From: Streptomyces spongiicola
Lineage (GTDB): Bacteria > Actinomycetota > Actinomycetes > Streptomycetales > Streptomycetaceae
Direction: 5' to 3'
Assembly: GCF_003122365.1 (NCBI RefSeq)
Contig: NZ_CP029254.1
Location: 7,070,001 to 7,134,000 of the forward strand
DNA length: 64,000 bases
In this document: one piece after another, positions 16,897 through 27,100 of the stretch
Numbering within the stretch: the stretch's first letter is position 1
Layout: each line of letters starts with the position of its first letter
Program-made: the position numbers and the translations under genes
The notes under the pieces: model-generated
Seen by the model: the letters and a program-made list of their open reading frames with translations, nothing else
The model's database searches: none
What the model was told of the DNA's origin: nothing

Positions 16897-18402
16897 TCAG
16901 CTCCGGGCCGCCTCGGTCCGCATGGCGTCGGCCAGGAGCTCGGCCACGGCGAGGACCGGCAGCTGGGTGTTGGCCGCCGGCACCGTGGGCAGCACGGACG
17001 CGTCGGCGACCCGCAGGTTGGACACCCCGTGCACCCGGCCCGTGCCGTCGACCACGGCGTACGGATCGTCCGCGGGTCCCATGGCGCAGGTCCCCACCGG
17101 ATGCCAGTAGGTGCCCGTGCGGGCCCTGATCTCCTCGTCCGTGAAAGTGGCGGGAACTCCGCCGGGCGGCCGGACCAGCTTGCCGAGCGCGGCGGTCGCC
17201 GCCAGCTCCCCGACCAGGTCCAGCCCCCGCCGGACCACGGCGAGGTCGTGGCCCTCCGGGTCGGAGAAGAACCCGGGGCGGATGTCGAGGGCCTCGGTGG
17301 GGTCGGCCGAGCGCAGGGCGACCCGGCCCCGGGAGGCCGGCTTCATGAGGAAGGAGGAGATACCCGCCTCGTACCGGCCCGGCGGCAGGCTGCCGAAGAG
17401 CGGCGGGCCCGCCACGGGGAGGAGGTGCAGGTCCCAGGACCCGGGCGGGCACCGGTCGCTGGCGGCCCTGACCAGCATGCGGCTGACGTAGAGGTCGCCC
17501 GCCGCCTCCTTGCCGGCCAGCGCGGCCTCGAGTGCTCCGGTGGGTGCCAGCGGCACGAACACACCCGGTTGGTCCGACAGGTTGGCTCCGACACCGAGCA
17601 GCTCGGCCTCGGGCCGGATGCCGTGCTCCCGCAGGTGGTCCGCCGGCCCGAGGCCACTGCGCAGGAGCACGGCCGGCGAGCCGTACGTCCCGCACGCGAC
17701 GATGTAGTCGTCGGCGGCCAGGGTGGTCCGTTCGCCGCCGCGGACGATGTCGACGCCCCGCACCCGGCCGCGCACGATGTGCATCCGGTCGACGAGGGCC
17801 GCGTCGAGGACCGTCAGACCGGGGCGCTCCCGCGCCGGGTCGAGGTAGGCGAACGCCGCGTTCCAGCGCAGCCCGTCGAAGGAGTTGATGAGCGGGGTGC
17901 CGTAGCCGGGGGTGCCCGAGGTGCCCATGTCGACCCGCGGGTAGCCGAGTTCACCGGCCGCCTCCAGCGCTGCGCTGCTCCAGACGGAGAACTCGCTCTC
18001 CGGGACCGGCCGCAGCCCCATCCGCTCCACCGCGGCCAGGCGGAACGGCTCCATGGCCCGCGCCGACCATCGCCCGCCTCCCGCCCGTACCCAGTCCGCG
18101 TGATCCGCGTGGGCGCCCCAGGTGTTCCAGCATCCGTTGACGCACGAGGAGCCGCCGATGATCCGGGCCCGGATGCGGTGCGCGGCCGCGTGCCGCTCCC
18201 ACACGTGGTCGCGCGGCAGACTCCGGGCGTCGAGCAACGTGCGCGGCCATCCGCCGTCCCGCGGTCCGTAGTCCCGGCCGGCCTCGACCAGGCAGACCGA
18301 CCGGCCCGGGTCCTCGCTCAGCCGGGCCGCGAGCACGCACCCGGCCACACCTCCGCCGAGTACGACGACGTCGTAGCCCTTCACCGATCCTGCGTGTGCC
18401 AT
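16897..18402 (-). CDS. GMC-family FAD oxidoreductase
   Basis: A 501-residue glucose-methanol-choline oxidoreductase: N-terminal FAD motif VVLGGGVAGCVLAARLSEDP, the GMC signature region as GGSSCVNGCWNTWG, and the C-terminal catalytic block TYWHPVGTCAMGPAD with VPAANTQLPVLAVAELLADA. Substrates of the family are alcohols, sugars and cyclitols. It is the last gene of the minus-strand acarbose-like run, 175 bases after the RmlD-like gene, so a redox step on the C7-cyclitol or on the sugar is plausible. I do not know an exact counterpart in the acarbose cluster; a separate function cannot be excluded. Confidence 0.85.
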   Translation of the reverse strand: MAHAGSVKGYDVVVLGGGVAGCVLAARLSEDPGRSVCLVEAGRDYGPRDGGWPRTLLDARSLPRDHVWERHAAAHRIRARIIGGSSCVNGCWNTWGAHADHADWVRAGGGRWSARAMEPFRLAAVERMGLRPVPESEFSVWSSAALEAAGELGYPRVDMGTSGTPGYGTPLINSFDGLRWNAAFAYLDPARERPGLTVLDAALVDRMHIVRGRVRGVDIVRGGERTTLAADDYIVACGTYGSPAVLLRSGLGPADHLREHGIRPEAELLGVGANLSDQPGVFVPLAPTGALEAALAGKEAAGDLYVSRMLVRAASDRCPPGSWDLHLLPVAGPPLFGSLPPGRYEAGISSFLMKPASRGRVALRSADPTEALDIRPGFFSDPEGHDLAVVRRGLDLVGELAATAALGKLVRPPGGVPATFTDEEIRARTGTYWHPVGTCAMGPADDPYAVVDGTGRVHGVSNLRVADASVLPTVPAANTQLPVLAVAELLADAMRTEAARS

Positions 18403-18577
18403 ACGTCTGCTCCACCATCTCGCCGCCGGACGGCGGCGGTCTCACGGGCCGGGCGGGGCGGGTCCGCCGCCCGGGAGGGGTGACGCGCGCGGCCACACGG
18501 TGTGCGGCACGGCGCGTGGGCCGGGTGTCCCGGCGCGCGTCCGGGCGTGCGGTCGGCCGCGGCGCCCGGCGGGGTGC

Positions 18578-19501
18578 TCAGCGTGCCGCCGCGAACGCCG
18601 CGGCCAGGTGCCGGGCACCCTCCCGCACGCCGCGCACGGCGATCGCCCCGGTCGCCGGCAGCCGGCCGAGCAGGGAGCCGGTCAGACACGCGTTCTCCGG
18701 ACGGGAGGCGTAGCGGGTGGCCGCCCGTGGCACCGGCACCACCAGGCGCGCCGGAGCCCCCAGCGTCTCCGCGACGACCGAGGCCCACGCGGCACGGCTC
18801 ACTCGGTCCGGTCCGCCGAGGTGGAGGACCGGCGGCACGGGCGCCCCGGCGCCCAGCACGGCCGCCGTGACCTCCGCCACGTCGTCCACCAGCACCGGGG
18901 TCGTCCACTGGTCCCGCGGCACCGTGACCGGCTCGCCGCGCAGCAGCCGGTGTGCGCACGCGGCGAAGAAGTTGAGCCACTTGCCCGCGTCCGCCGGTTC
19001 GTGGCCGTAGACGAGGCTGACCCGCAGCACCACCGCGTCCGCGGCCGACGCGAGCACGGTCTCCTCCGCCCGCAGCTTCGCGTGGCCGTAGGCGTTGGCC
19101 GGGGAGACCGGGGCGTCCTCGGCGTTCCCGGGGCGGGACCCGTCGAAGACGTTGTCGGTGGAGATCATCAGCAGTCGCGCGTCGCCGGCCGACGCGGCGA
19201 AGTTGGCGGCGGCGGCGGTGTGCGCCGAGACGGCCAGGGCCGGGTGCTCCTCGCACCAGGTGACGTCGGAGGGGCCGTGCACGAGGACCACGCGCCGCGG
19301 ATTCAGCCTGGCCGTCAGCCGGCCGCACGCCACGGGGTCGGTGGCGTCCAGGGCGTGCCAGCGGACGCCCGGGAGGTCCGGTAGGTGCCGCGGGTGACGG
19401 CGCGAGGCGAGGGCGACGGGCTCTCCCGACGCGGCCAGCCGCCGCGCGATACCCGTGCCGACGAAACCGCTGCCGACGACGAGGGTGCCCCCGGCGGTCA
19501 T
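18578..19501 (-). CDS. RmlD-like NAD(P)-dependent reductase (extended SDR)
   Basis: A 307-residue protein of the dTDP-4-dehydrorhamnose reductase group. It begins TLVVGSGFVGTGIARRLAAS with the nucleotide-binding glycines, has STDNVFDG before the active-site segment SPANAYGHAKLRAEE with the Tyr-x-x-x-Lys pair, and ends without a membrane segment. The ATG overlaps the ROK-kinase stop as ATGA. In this operon it is a candidate for reducing the C7-cyclitol ketone on the way to a valienol-type unit, the role of AcbL/AcbN in acarbose. No rmlC-like 3,5-epimerase is present, so rhamnose synthesis is unlikely. Confidence 0.82.
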   Translation of the reverse strand: MTAGGTLVVGSGFVGTGIARRLAASGEPVALASRRHPRHLPDLPGVRWHALDATDPVACGRLTARLNPRRVVLVHGPSDVTWCEEHPALAVSAHTAAAANFAASAGDARLLMISTDNVFDGSRPGNAEDAPVSPANAYGHAKLRAEETVLASAADAVVLRVSLVYGHEPADAGKWLNFFAACAHRLLRGEPVTVPRDQWTTPVLVDDVAEVTAAVLGAGAPVPPVLHLGGPDRVSRAAWASVVAETLGAPARLVVPVPRAATRYASRPENACLTGSLLGRLPATGAIAVRGVREGARHLAAAFAAAR

Positions 19502-20565
19502 CGCGCGCCCGCCGGGGACCGCCGGGACATCCGGTCGGCCAGCAGCCGGCCGACGCCGATCAGACCGTGGTCGTCGTCCGGTCTGCCGAGCGACACCATG
19601 GCGCCGACCGCGTCCGCGTCCAGGCCGAAGAGCCCCAGCCTCACCAACTCGCCCACCAGCAGCTCCCGGTAGCGTTCGCCGACCGCCAGGGCGAAACCCC
19701 CCATCACGATGTACCGGCACACACCGACGGAGGTGAAGACGGCCCCGATCGCCTGCGCGAGATACGTGAGGGTGCCGCGCAGCACCTGCGTGGTGAACGC
19801 GTCGCCCTCCCGGACCGCGGCCGCGATCGCCGGGTTGCCGATACCGGACGCGCGGCCGGCGCAGCGGGCGGCCAGCCCGGAACGGGCGAAACCGGCCGGG
19901 TCGGCCGCCGCCGCACGGCGGACCGCGGCGAGCACCCCGCGCCCGGAGGCGACGGCACCGAGGTGGCCGCGCCCGCCGCAGTCGCACAGCGGCGCGCCGG
20001 GGGAGGGATCGCACACCCAGTGGCCGAGTTCACCCCCGTGCCCGTCCGCGTCGAGCAGCACCTCGCCGCCCCGGAACACCTTGTTGCCGATGCCGGAACT
20101 GACGGTGATCAGACAGAACGGCTCGGTCTCGGTGGCCGCGTAGCGCCAGGCGGCGGCGGTCAGGTCGTTGACGACCACGACCGGCACGCCGATCCGCTCC
20201 GTCAGCAGCTGCCCGAGCGGCAGCGGTTCACCCCGCCGACCCCACACCGTGGGGGCGGCCAGCACCAGGCCCCCGGCCGAGATCGGCCCGGCGAAGGCCA
20301 CGCCGACCGCGCGCGGTGGCGTACCCGCGGTGTGCCGGCCGGCCTCGCGGACGATCTGGTCCACGACGCGGCGCTGCAGGCCGGCCACGGAGTCCCGGGG
20401 GTGACGGGCCATGCCCTCGACCGGCACCCGGCGCACCCGGGAGACGGCCCCCGCGGCCGGGTCGTAGCTCCCGGTCCGCAGTGTCGTGCCCCCCAGGTCG
20501 AGTACGGTGAGGACGTCGCCGGATCCCTCTCCGCCGCCGTGGCGGTCAGACTGCGGGCTGATCAC
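19498..20565 (-). CDS. acbM: ROK-family kinase, probable 2-epi-5-epi-valiolone 7-kinase (AcbM-like)
   Basis: A 355-residue ROK-type sugar kinase with phosphate motif VLDLGGTTLRTGSY, catalytic Asp in VVVVNDLTAAAWR, and a zinc-type ROK motif GGELGHWVCD..CDCGGRGHLGA. AcbM of the acarbose pathway is a kinase of this family that phosphorylates 2-epi-5-epi-valiolone at C7. Here the gene is two positions downstream of the valiolone synthase, with a 20-bp overlap with the cupin gene upstream and an ATGA overlap with the reductase downstream. A glucokinase is the alternative, less likely inside this operon. GTG start. Confidence 0.8.
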   Translation of the reverse strand: MISPQSDRHGGGEGSGDVLTVLDLGGTTLRTGSYDPAAGAVSRVRRVPVEGMARHPRDSVAGLQRRVVDQIVREAGRHTAGTPPRAVGVAFAGPISAGGLVLAAPTVWGRRGEPLPLGQLLTERIGVPVVVVNDLTAAAWRYAATETEPFCLITVSSGIGNKVFRGGEVLLDADGHGGELGHWVCDPSPGAPLCDCGGRGHLGAVASGRGVLAAVRRAAAADPAGFARSGLAARCAGRASGIGNPAIAAAVREGDAFTTQVLRGTLTYLAQAIGAVFTSVGVCRYIVMGGFALAVGERYRELLVGELVRLGLFGLDADAVGAMVSLGRPDDDHGLIGVGRLLADRMSRRSPAGAR

Positions 20566-20920
20566 GGAGCTCCTCCTCGAAGACCAGAAGCCACAGATCG
20601 GCGGCCGAGTCGTTGACGAGGCCGTGCTCGCCGTACGGACGGTTGACGACGACGTCCCCGGTGCCGACGCGGAACTCGGTTCCGTCCCGGTACATCAGGC
20701 CGCTGCCGCTGATCACGACGTACGTCTCACGGTCCCGGGCGTGCCGGTGGCGCCCTATGGACGTCCCCGGCGGCAGCACGGCGATGTCGACGAACTCCGC
20801 TCCCGGGCTCCCCTCGGCGCGGGAGAACAGACGGTGGGCGAGGATGGTCCCCAGTCCGCCGTGGTCGTGCTCCTTGCCGCGCAGGAGCGTGTCGAGGTTC
20901 ACCACGTCGCGGGCGGTCAC
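20546..20920 (-). CDS. Small single-domain cupin
   Basis: A 124-residue cupin: IGRHRHARDRETYVVISGSG carries the first cupin motif with two His and Glu, and VVVNRPYGEHGLVND the second with His. Such folds include metal-dependent epimerases and isomerases as well as regulatory sensors. It is wedged between the valiolone synthase (GTGA overlap) and the AcbM-like kinase (20-bp overlap), where a 2-epimerase would act in acarbose biosynthesis. I found no other epimerase gene in the cluster, so an epimerase role is an attractive inference, not a sequence-based assignment. Confidence 0.75.
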   Translation of the reverse strand: MTARDVVNLDTLLRGKEHDHGGLGTILAHRLFSRAEGSPGAEFVDIAVLPPGTSIGRHRHARDRETYVVISGSGLMYRDGTEFRVGTGDVVVNRPYGEHGLVNDSAADLWLLVFEEELRDQPAV

Positions 20921-22083
20921 GACATGCCCCCGTCGCGCGCCAGCGCGTCCAGGGCGGCCCGCAGCACGTCGGCGGGCACGTCCTTCAGCCGCTCCACGAA
21001 GTCCGCCTTGCCGATGCCGGTCGGCACCACGAGGTGCAGCTCGCGTCCCCGCCGCTGCCAGGACGCGTGCAGGGCCTGCGTCATCAGCTCCGGGGTGCAG
21101 GTGGCGGGGTCGAACACGGGAAGGCCGATGCGGCGCAGCAGGTCCACCACGCGCGCGCAGCTCTCCGCGTCGACGAGCCCCAGCAGCCGGGCCAGATGGG
21201 CGGACAGGGCCATGTCCACGGCGACCGCCTCACCGTGTTCCAGGCGGTGGCCGCCGGCCGTCTCGATCACCGGGCTGAAGGTGTGCCCGAAGTCGACGAG
21301 CCGGGCGAGGTCGTGCTCGCGGAGGTTGGGGCAGAGCTCCTCCATCATCAGCCGCATCGAGGTGCGCAGCACATACGTCTCCAGCGCGCCGTCGGAGGAG
21401 CGCAGGAAGGCGTCCGGGTGCTCCTCCAGCGTCCGGAAGAGGTCGGAGTCGAGGATCACGGCCATCTTCACGATCTCCGCGAGGCCGCAGCGGATCTCCC
21501 GGGCCGGCAGGGTGGCCAGCAGGGCGGGATCGTTGATCGACCCGTGCGCGGGGTGGTAGGCCCCGAACATGTTCTTCGTGTGCAGGGCGTTGACGCCGGT
21601 CTTGACCCCCACGCCCACGTCCACCTGCCCCACCAGGGTGGTGTTGACCTTGATGTAGCGGATGCCGCGGGCGTACATCGAGGCCGCGAAGCCCACGACG
21701 TCCGCGACGATCCCGCCGCCCACGGCGAGCATCACCCCGTGCCGGTCCAGGCCGGCCGCCTTGGCGACGGCGCACACCCGCTCCACCGACGCGAGTGTCT
21801 TGTTCCGTTCACCGCTGTCGACGGTGTGCACGCTCCAACTGCCCGGCTCCAGGCGCGCGTCGAGATAGGCGCGCAGCCGGTCGCCGTGGATGCGGTCCAC
21901 CGTGGGGCCGACGAACGCCACCACCCGGCGCCCTTCCACGCGGTCGGCGAGGAGCGGGTTGCGGGGGTCGAACACTCCGTCGGTGACGTCCACGCGGTAG
22001 TGCGTGCCGTCCGGTGCCAGCAGGTCGAAGCCTCCGGGGTCCTCTCGGACTCCCTCAAGCTGAGCAAGGGCCTGGCCTGACAT
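20917..22083 (-). CDS. acbC: 2-epi-5-epi-valiolone synthase (sugar phosphate cyclase)
   Basis: Cyclises sedoheptulose 7-phosphate to 2-epi-5-epi-valiolone, the committed step to C7N aminocyclitols. The 388-residue protein belongs to the dehydroquinate-synthase-like cyclases: NAD/metal segments AVGGGIVADVVGFAASMYAR, TTLVGQVDVGVGVKTGVN, CGLAEIVKMA and DFGHTFSPVIE. The last form, and GVNALHTKNMFGAYHP in place of the shikimate pattern, are typical of valiolone synthases rather than AroB or 2-deoxy-scyllo-inosose synthase. The ATG at 22083 follows GAGGAGAG. It overlaps the amylomaltase end by 29 bp. A closely related epi- or desmethyl-cyclase cannot be fully excluded. Confidence 0.88.
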   Translation of the reverse strand: MSGQALAQLEGVREDPGGFDLLAPDGTHYRVDVTDGVFDPRNPLLADRVEGRRVVAFVGPTVDRIHGDRLRAYLDARLEPGSWSVHTVDSGERNKTLASVERVCAVAKAAGLDRHGVMLAVGGGIVADVVGFAASMYARGIRYIKVNTTLVGQVDVGVGVKTGVNALHTKNMFGAYHPAHGSINDPALLATLPAREIRCGLAEIVKMAVILDSDLFRTLEEHPDAFLRSSDGALETYVLRTSMRLMMEELCPNLREHDLARLVDFGHTFSPVIETAGGHRLEHGEAVAVDMALSAHLARLLGLVDAESCARVVDLLRRIGLPVFDPATCTPELMTQALHASWQRRGRELHLVVPTGIGKADFVERLKDVPADVLRAALDALARDGGMS

Positions 22084-24178
22084 CTCTCTCCTCGGTCTTC
22101 GTTCCGTGCGGTCCGCCGTCGGTGAACACGCGGGTGACGGCCTGTACATGGGGATGGGCGGGCATTTCCTCCAGGGGGACCGGCCGGCCGTGCCGGTCCG
22201 CCACCGGCAGCCTCCAGTTGGGGTGCACCCCGGTGGTGCCGGGGAGGTTCTGGGGCCTGCGGTCGCCGGTGGCGTCCGGCAGCCAGACCCCGAGCAGCGT
22301 CGACGGCGTGCGCGTCAGGAAGCGGTGCAGGGCGACCAGCTCGCCGTCGGCGTCGGGCAGCAGGTCCAGCCGGCGCAGTTCCGCCAGCCAGCCGTCCCGT
22401 TGGGCCGCCGCCTCCGCCTTCTCCTCCGGTTCCGGGCGGGTCAGCAGTCCCAGCCGGGCTCGCAGGTCGACGTGTTCGCCGCTCAGCCAGGCCGCGGTCG
22501 TCGGCAGGTCATGGGTGGTCAGCGTGGCCAGGCAGTTCCTGCGCCACTGCCGCGGCGGCAGCGGACCGTGCCGCCCCTCGGAGCCGCCCAGGTACTCGAA
22601 GCGCTGCACCGACGTGCCGAGCACGCCGCGCGCGGCCAGCTCCTCGCGGACCCCGCGTTCCACCGTGCCGAGGTCCTCGCCGATCACCGCCACCCCGGCC
22701 CGGTGGGCCTCCAGGAGCAGCACACCGAGCATGGCCCCGGCGTCGTAGCGGACATAGGTCCCCTCGGACGGGGGCCGGCCCTCGGGCACCCACCACAGGC
22801 GGAACAGCCCCATGACGTGGTCGACCCGCAGGGCACCCGCGTGTCGCATGCCGGCGCGCAGCAGACCGGCCAGCGGCCGGTAGCCCTCGGCGGCCAGCGC
22901 GTCGGGCCGCCAGGGCGGCTGGCCCCAGTCCTGTCCGCGGGGGTTGAAGTCGTCCGGGGGCGCCCCGACGCTCATCCCGCCGGCCAGACAGTGCTGCAGC
23001 GACCAGGCATCGGCCCCCTCGGGGGCGACACCCACCGCGAGGTCGTGCACCAGGCCGATGCCCATGCCGGCGTCCTTCGCCGCGCGCTGGGCGCCTTCGA
23101 GCTGCTCGTCGGTGATCCACGCCAGCCAGCGGTGGAACGCGACGGCTTCCGCCAGTTCCCCGCGCGCCTCGGCCACCCGCGGCGACCGGGGATCCCGCAG
23201 CGCCTCGGGCCACGACCGCCAGGCGCCGCCGTGCACCTCGGCCAGTGCGCACCAGGTGGCGAAGTCCGTCAGATCCTCGCCCTCGCGGGCGACGAACGCC
23301 TCCAGCGCCGCACGGCGGCCCTGGGGTGGCGGCACCTCGTACACCCGGCGCAGGGCCTCGTACTTGAGGGCGCGTACCGACTCGCGGTCGATCAGCCCCC
23401 CGCCGCTCAGCACGCGCTCGTTGAGGGCCCGGGCCCGGGCGGCACAGGAGTCCACCGCGCGGCGGGCCTCCCCGGCCAGGTACCGGTACTCCGGCACCTC
23501 CTCCACGCGGACGTGCATCGGGTCCGCGAACCGCCGCGAACTGGGCCGGTAGGGCGACGGATCGGGCAGCGGACCCGGCTCCACCGCGTGCAGCGGCCCC
23601 AGTTGGACGAATCCGGCGCCCAGCGCGCGGCCGGACCAGGAGGCCAGCTCCGCGAGATCGGCCAGGTCGCCCATCCCCCAGGACCTGTGGGAGAGCACCG
23701 AGTACAGCTGGATCAGGAAGCCCCAGCCGCGCCGCTCGGGCACCGGGATCCGCTCGGGCACCGACAACAGCGGGGCGGACGCCCGCCGTCGGCCCTCGAC
23801 GGCGTGCAGGACGTGCGCGCCGGGCGGCAGCGGCTCTCCGGGACCGCTCTCGCCGCCGCCCTCCAGGGCGACACGCGCCGCGGCGCCGGGCGGCAGCCCC
23901 AGCCGCGCGGCCGATCCGGCACGGACGACCACGCACGGCGGAAGCAGCCTGCCCTCGTCCGCCGCGCGCCGGGTCGTGAGCGCCCGCTGCGCGGCGTCCG
24001 GGGTGCTCGCGTCCACGCCGCACGCGGCCAGCACCGCGACCAGGGTGTCCGGGGCGACGGCGACGCGGTCACCGCGGTCGGTGACGTACCCGGTGCTCAC
24101 CCCGTGCGCGCGGGCCAGTTCCCGCAGGGACGCGTCGGGTTTGGTGGGGCGGGTCATGGACGGTCTCCCTCCGGTCAT
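22055..24178 (-). CDS. acbQ: 4-alpha-glucanotransferase (amylomaltase, GH77; AcbQ-like)
   Basis: Transfers maltosyl/glucosyl units between alpha-1,4-glucans. The 707-residue GH77 protein shows the conserved catalytic stretches: LRVDHVMGLFRLWW (nucleophile Asp), VIGEDLGTVERGV (acid/base Glu) and LTTHDLPTTAAWL (third Asp). An N-terminal region of about 150 residues precedes the barrel, as in actinobacterial MalQ. The acarbose clusters contain AcbQ of this family, thought to handle the maltooligosaccharide acceptor or recycle acarbose-type products. The first ATG (24178) overlaps the previous stop as ATGA; an internal ATG at 24157 is the alternative start. Confidence 0.9.
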   Translation of the reverse strand: MTGGRPSMTRPTKPDASLRELARAHGVSTGYVTDRGDRVAVAPDTLVAVLAACGVDASTPDAAQRALTTRRAADEGRLLPPCVVVRAGSAARLGLPPGAAARVALEGGGESGPGEPLPPGAHVLHAVEGRRRASAPLLSVPERIPVPERRGWGFLIQLYSVLSHRSWGMGDLADLAELASWSGRALGAGFVQLGPLHAVEPGPLPDPSPYRPSSRRFADPMHVRVEEVPEYRYLAGEARRAVDSCAARARALNERVLSGGGLIDRESVRALKYEALRRVYEVPPPQGRRAALEAFVAREGEDLTDFATWCALAEVHGGAWRSWPEALRDPRSPRVAEARGELAEAVAFHRWLAWITDEQLEGAQRAAKDAGMGIGLVHDLAVGVAPEGADAWSLQHCLAGGMSVGAPPDDFNPRGQDWGQPPWRPDALAAEGYRPLAGLLRAGMRHAGALRVDHVMGLFRLWWVPEGRPPSEGTYVRYDAGAMLGVLLLEAHRAGVAVIGEDLGTVERGVREELAARGVLGTSVQRFEYLGGSEGRHGPLPPRQWRRNCLATLTTHDLPTTAAWLSGEHVDLRARLGLLTRPEPEEKAEAAAQRDGWLAELRRLDLLPDADGELVALHRFLTRTPSTLLGVWLPDATGDRRPQNLPGTTGVHPNWRLPVADRHGRPVPLEEMPAHPHVQAVTRVFTDGGPHGTKTEERDVRPGPCSA

Positions 24179-27100
24179 GGACGGTCCCCCTCCGGCGCGA
24201 AGAGGCGTTCGAGGACCGCGGCGACCCCGTCCTCGTCGTTGCCCGGCGCGACCTCGTCGGCCATGGCCCGCAGGTCGTGGTGGGCGTTGGCCACCGCCAC
24301 GCCGCGGGCGGCCCAGGCCAGCAGCGGGATGTCGTTGGGCATGTCCCCGAAGGCGACGGTGTCCGCGCCGGTGAGGCCCAGCAGTTCGGCGGCCCGGGCC
24401 GCACCGGTGCCCTTGTCGATGCCCGCGGGCAGGACCTCCACCATGCCCTTGACCGAGTGCACGACGGTCACCTCACCGCCCGTCAGCCGCCGGGTGACGG
24501 CGGTCAGCCGGTCCTCGTCGACGTGCGGGTGGTGCAGGATCAGTTTGTCGATGGGGGCGGTCCACAGCCCGCCGGGCTCGGTGGTCACGTCCCAGCCGTG
24601 ACGGACCCGTTCCCCGAATCCCGCAGTGACCTTGAACCGGCTCTCCGGCGGCGAGGTGACGACGCCGAGCTCGACCCGGCCCAGTTCCGCCTCGACCCGC
24701 TCGACGACGTGACGGGCGAGATCGACGTCCAGGGACACCGAGGACAGCAGCCGGTCGGCCCCCGCGTCGTACAGCTGCGCGCCCTGGCCGCAGACCGCCA
24801 GCCCCCGGTAGCCGAGGGCGTTCAGGAACTCCCGGCAGGCCACCGCGGGACGCCCGGTGACCACCAGGTGGTGGGCGCCGGACGCGATGGCGCGTTCCAG
24901 TGCCCGGCGGGTGCGCGCGGATACCGTCAGGTCGCTGCGCAGCAACGTGCCGTCGAGATCGGTCGCCACCAGCCGGAACTCGGGTGCGCGGCTCGGCACG
25001 GTGTCCCAGACGACCCGGCCGGAGCGCAGGGTCACCATGGCGACGGCGTGGCTCCCGACGGGCGGCCCGTCCAGCGTCCCGGTGAACACGCCGTCGCCGT
25101 CCGCGGTGAGCGGCCGGAGGACGGCGCCGGCGGGGGAGGGGGCCGGTTCGTCGGAGGCGAGGGTCTCGGGGACCGATTCCAGCGCGGGGAGCGGCGCCCG
25201 CGGGTCCGCCGGGTCCGCAGGCGCCGCTCCCCGGTTCCCCGTGGCCGAGGCGACGGTTCCGGCCGCCCCGGCGCCCGTGACGGCGGTGGACGCGGCGCCC
25301 GGTGAGGCGACGGCTGTGGATGATCCGGCCGTGGACGAGCCGGCCGTGGAAGGGGCCGCCATGGGGGAGGCGACCGCGGACGCGCCGGTCGCCGGGGCGG
25401 CGGCGGAAGCGCCGGGCGCGCAGGCCGCGGTCGCGCACACGGCCGGGACGCCGGCCCCCTCGGCCGCGCCCCGGCCCGCCCCTGCCGAGGGCGCCTCGAC
25501 CACCAGATCGACCCGGTTCGCCTCGGGGTGCCCGTACCGCACGTGCGAGGTGCCGTCCGGACCGCCGGTGAGCCGGAAACGGTCCGCGAGCCGGGCCTGC
25601 CAGTCCGGGCGGCCCGCCCACCGGGCCAGTTCGGCACAGCGCGCGAAGTCCCCCCGGAGGTGGGCCGATGCGAGCAGCCTCTCCCGGTCCTCCGCCGCGA
25701 GTTCGTCGACGCCGCACCCGAGAGCGCGGGCGAGGGCGGTGGCGTCACCGCGTTCCCTCGCCTCCCGTGCGACCAGGTCCCGGTGCCCGGCCTGCGCGGC
25801 GGGCGGCAGCGCGTCGAGCCAGCCGCGCGCCACCAGTTCGCCTACCGGGGGCTGCGCCCGCTCGCCCCGCAGCAGACGCTCGTAGGCCGCCAGGCGCAGG
25901 TCCGCGCTACGCGTCCAGGTGAACGAGCGGCCCAGGCGACGGGCGTTGCCCGACAGCCGGGCATAGGTGTCGGGGGCCGTGCGGAAGACCGTCACGGCCT
26001 GGCGTATTCGCTCGGCGAGGGCGCGGGCCAGCCCCGGGTCGTCGTCGCGGAAGGAACCGGGCACCGAGAACCCGGTCGCGTCCGGGTCGTCGAGGGGCCG
26101 CTGGTGCCCGAAGTGGGAGGTGACCCGCTGGGCGGTGGCGATGGGCACCGCCCCGCAGGCCATGGCCTCGGCCTGGGCGATGAGGAAGCCGTCCAGCTCG
26201 AACTTGGAGGGGAACACGCAGAAGTCGGCGCACACGGCCTGCGCGAACAGCGTGTCCTCGTCGGCGAGCCGCCAGTCCAGGTGGAGTTGCCCCGGATACC
26301 GGTCGGCGAGCTGCTGGAACGCGGCGTTCGCGACCGTCGCCGGGGTACCGCCGCCTCCGGTCGAGCAGCGGATCACGAAACCCACGTCCGGATCGCCGGC
26401 CAGCACCTCCTCCACGGCCCGCATCAGCTCCAGCTGTCCCTTGTGGTGCACCGCGTAGCGGGCGGCGTGGTAGAAGACCGGACCTGACCCCGTCAGGCCG
26501 AGCGACCGGCGCACCGCGGCCCGGTCCACCGCCTCCGGGGCGCGCTCCAGCCAGCTGTCCGCGATGCCGCAACCGCCGGCCAGCAGCCGGTCAGGCCGTT
26601 CGCGCAGCCGCCGGGCGACGGGCAGCGTCCGGAACAGCGCTTCGAACGGCGTGTCCTGCCACGTGACGTAGTGGTCGCGCTGACCGGAGGACACGAAGTC
26701 GATCAGATCCGCGCCGTCGACGACCAGCGGGAACACGCCCACGTGGTCCGGGCCGTACTCGACGTGCATCCGGGTGCCGGCCAGTGCCCGGGCCATCGTG
26801 GCCACGGGGGAGTCCTCGGCGGGAGGCGGCCCGTCGAGGGCGTCGAGGTCCGGGCCGCGCACCCCGAACAGCTCCAGCAGCCGCTCCACCTGCGGCCGGT
26901 ACACCTTCTGCGTCACGGGGGAGTTCGCGGCGACCGTGCTCACCGTCCGGTACCGGTCGTCGCCGGCGAGAACCGCGGGCAGCAGGTAGTGGTAGTAGGG
27001 CTCGAAACCGTGGACGACGGCCGGGCCGTCCGCCAGGTACCGCTGGACGAACCGAAGACCGCCGACCTGGAAGACCAGCGGCTTGAGGTACGCCAGGTCC

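Noticed and set aside
20917..22083. Dehydroquinate synthase or 2-deoxy-scyllo-inosose synthase
   Set aside because: The FGHTFSP motif and the metal-site neighbourhood fit valiolone synthases, and the surrounding genes are those of C7N-cyclitol pathways without inosose aminotransferases.
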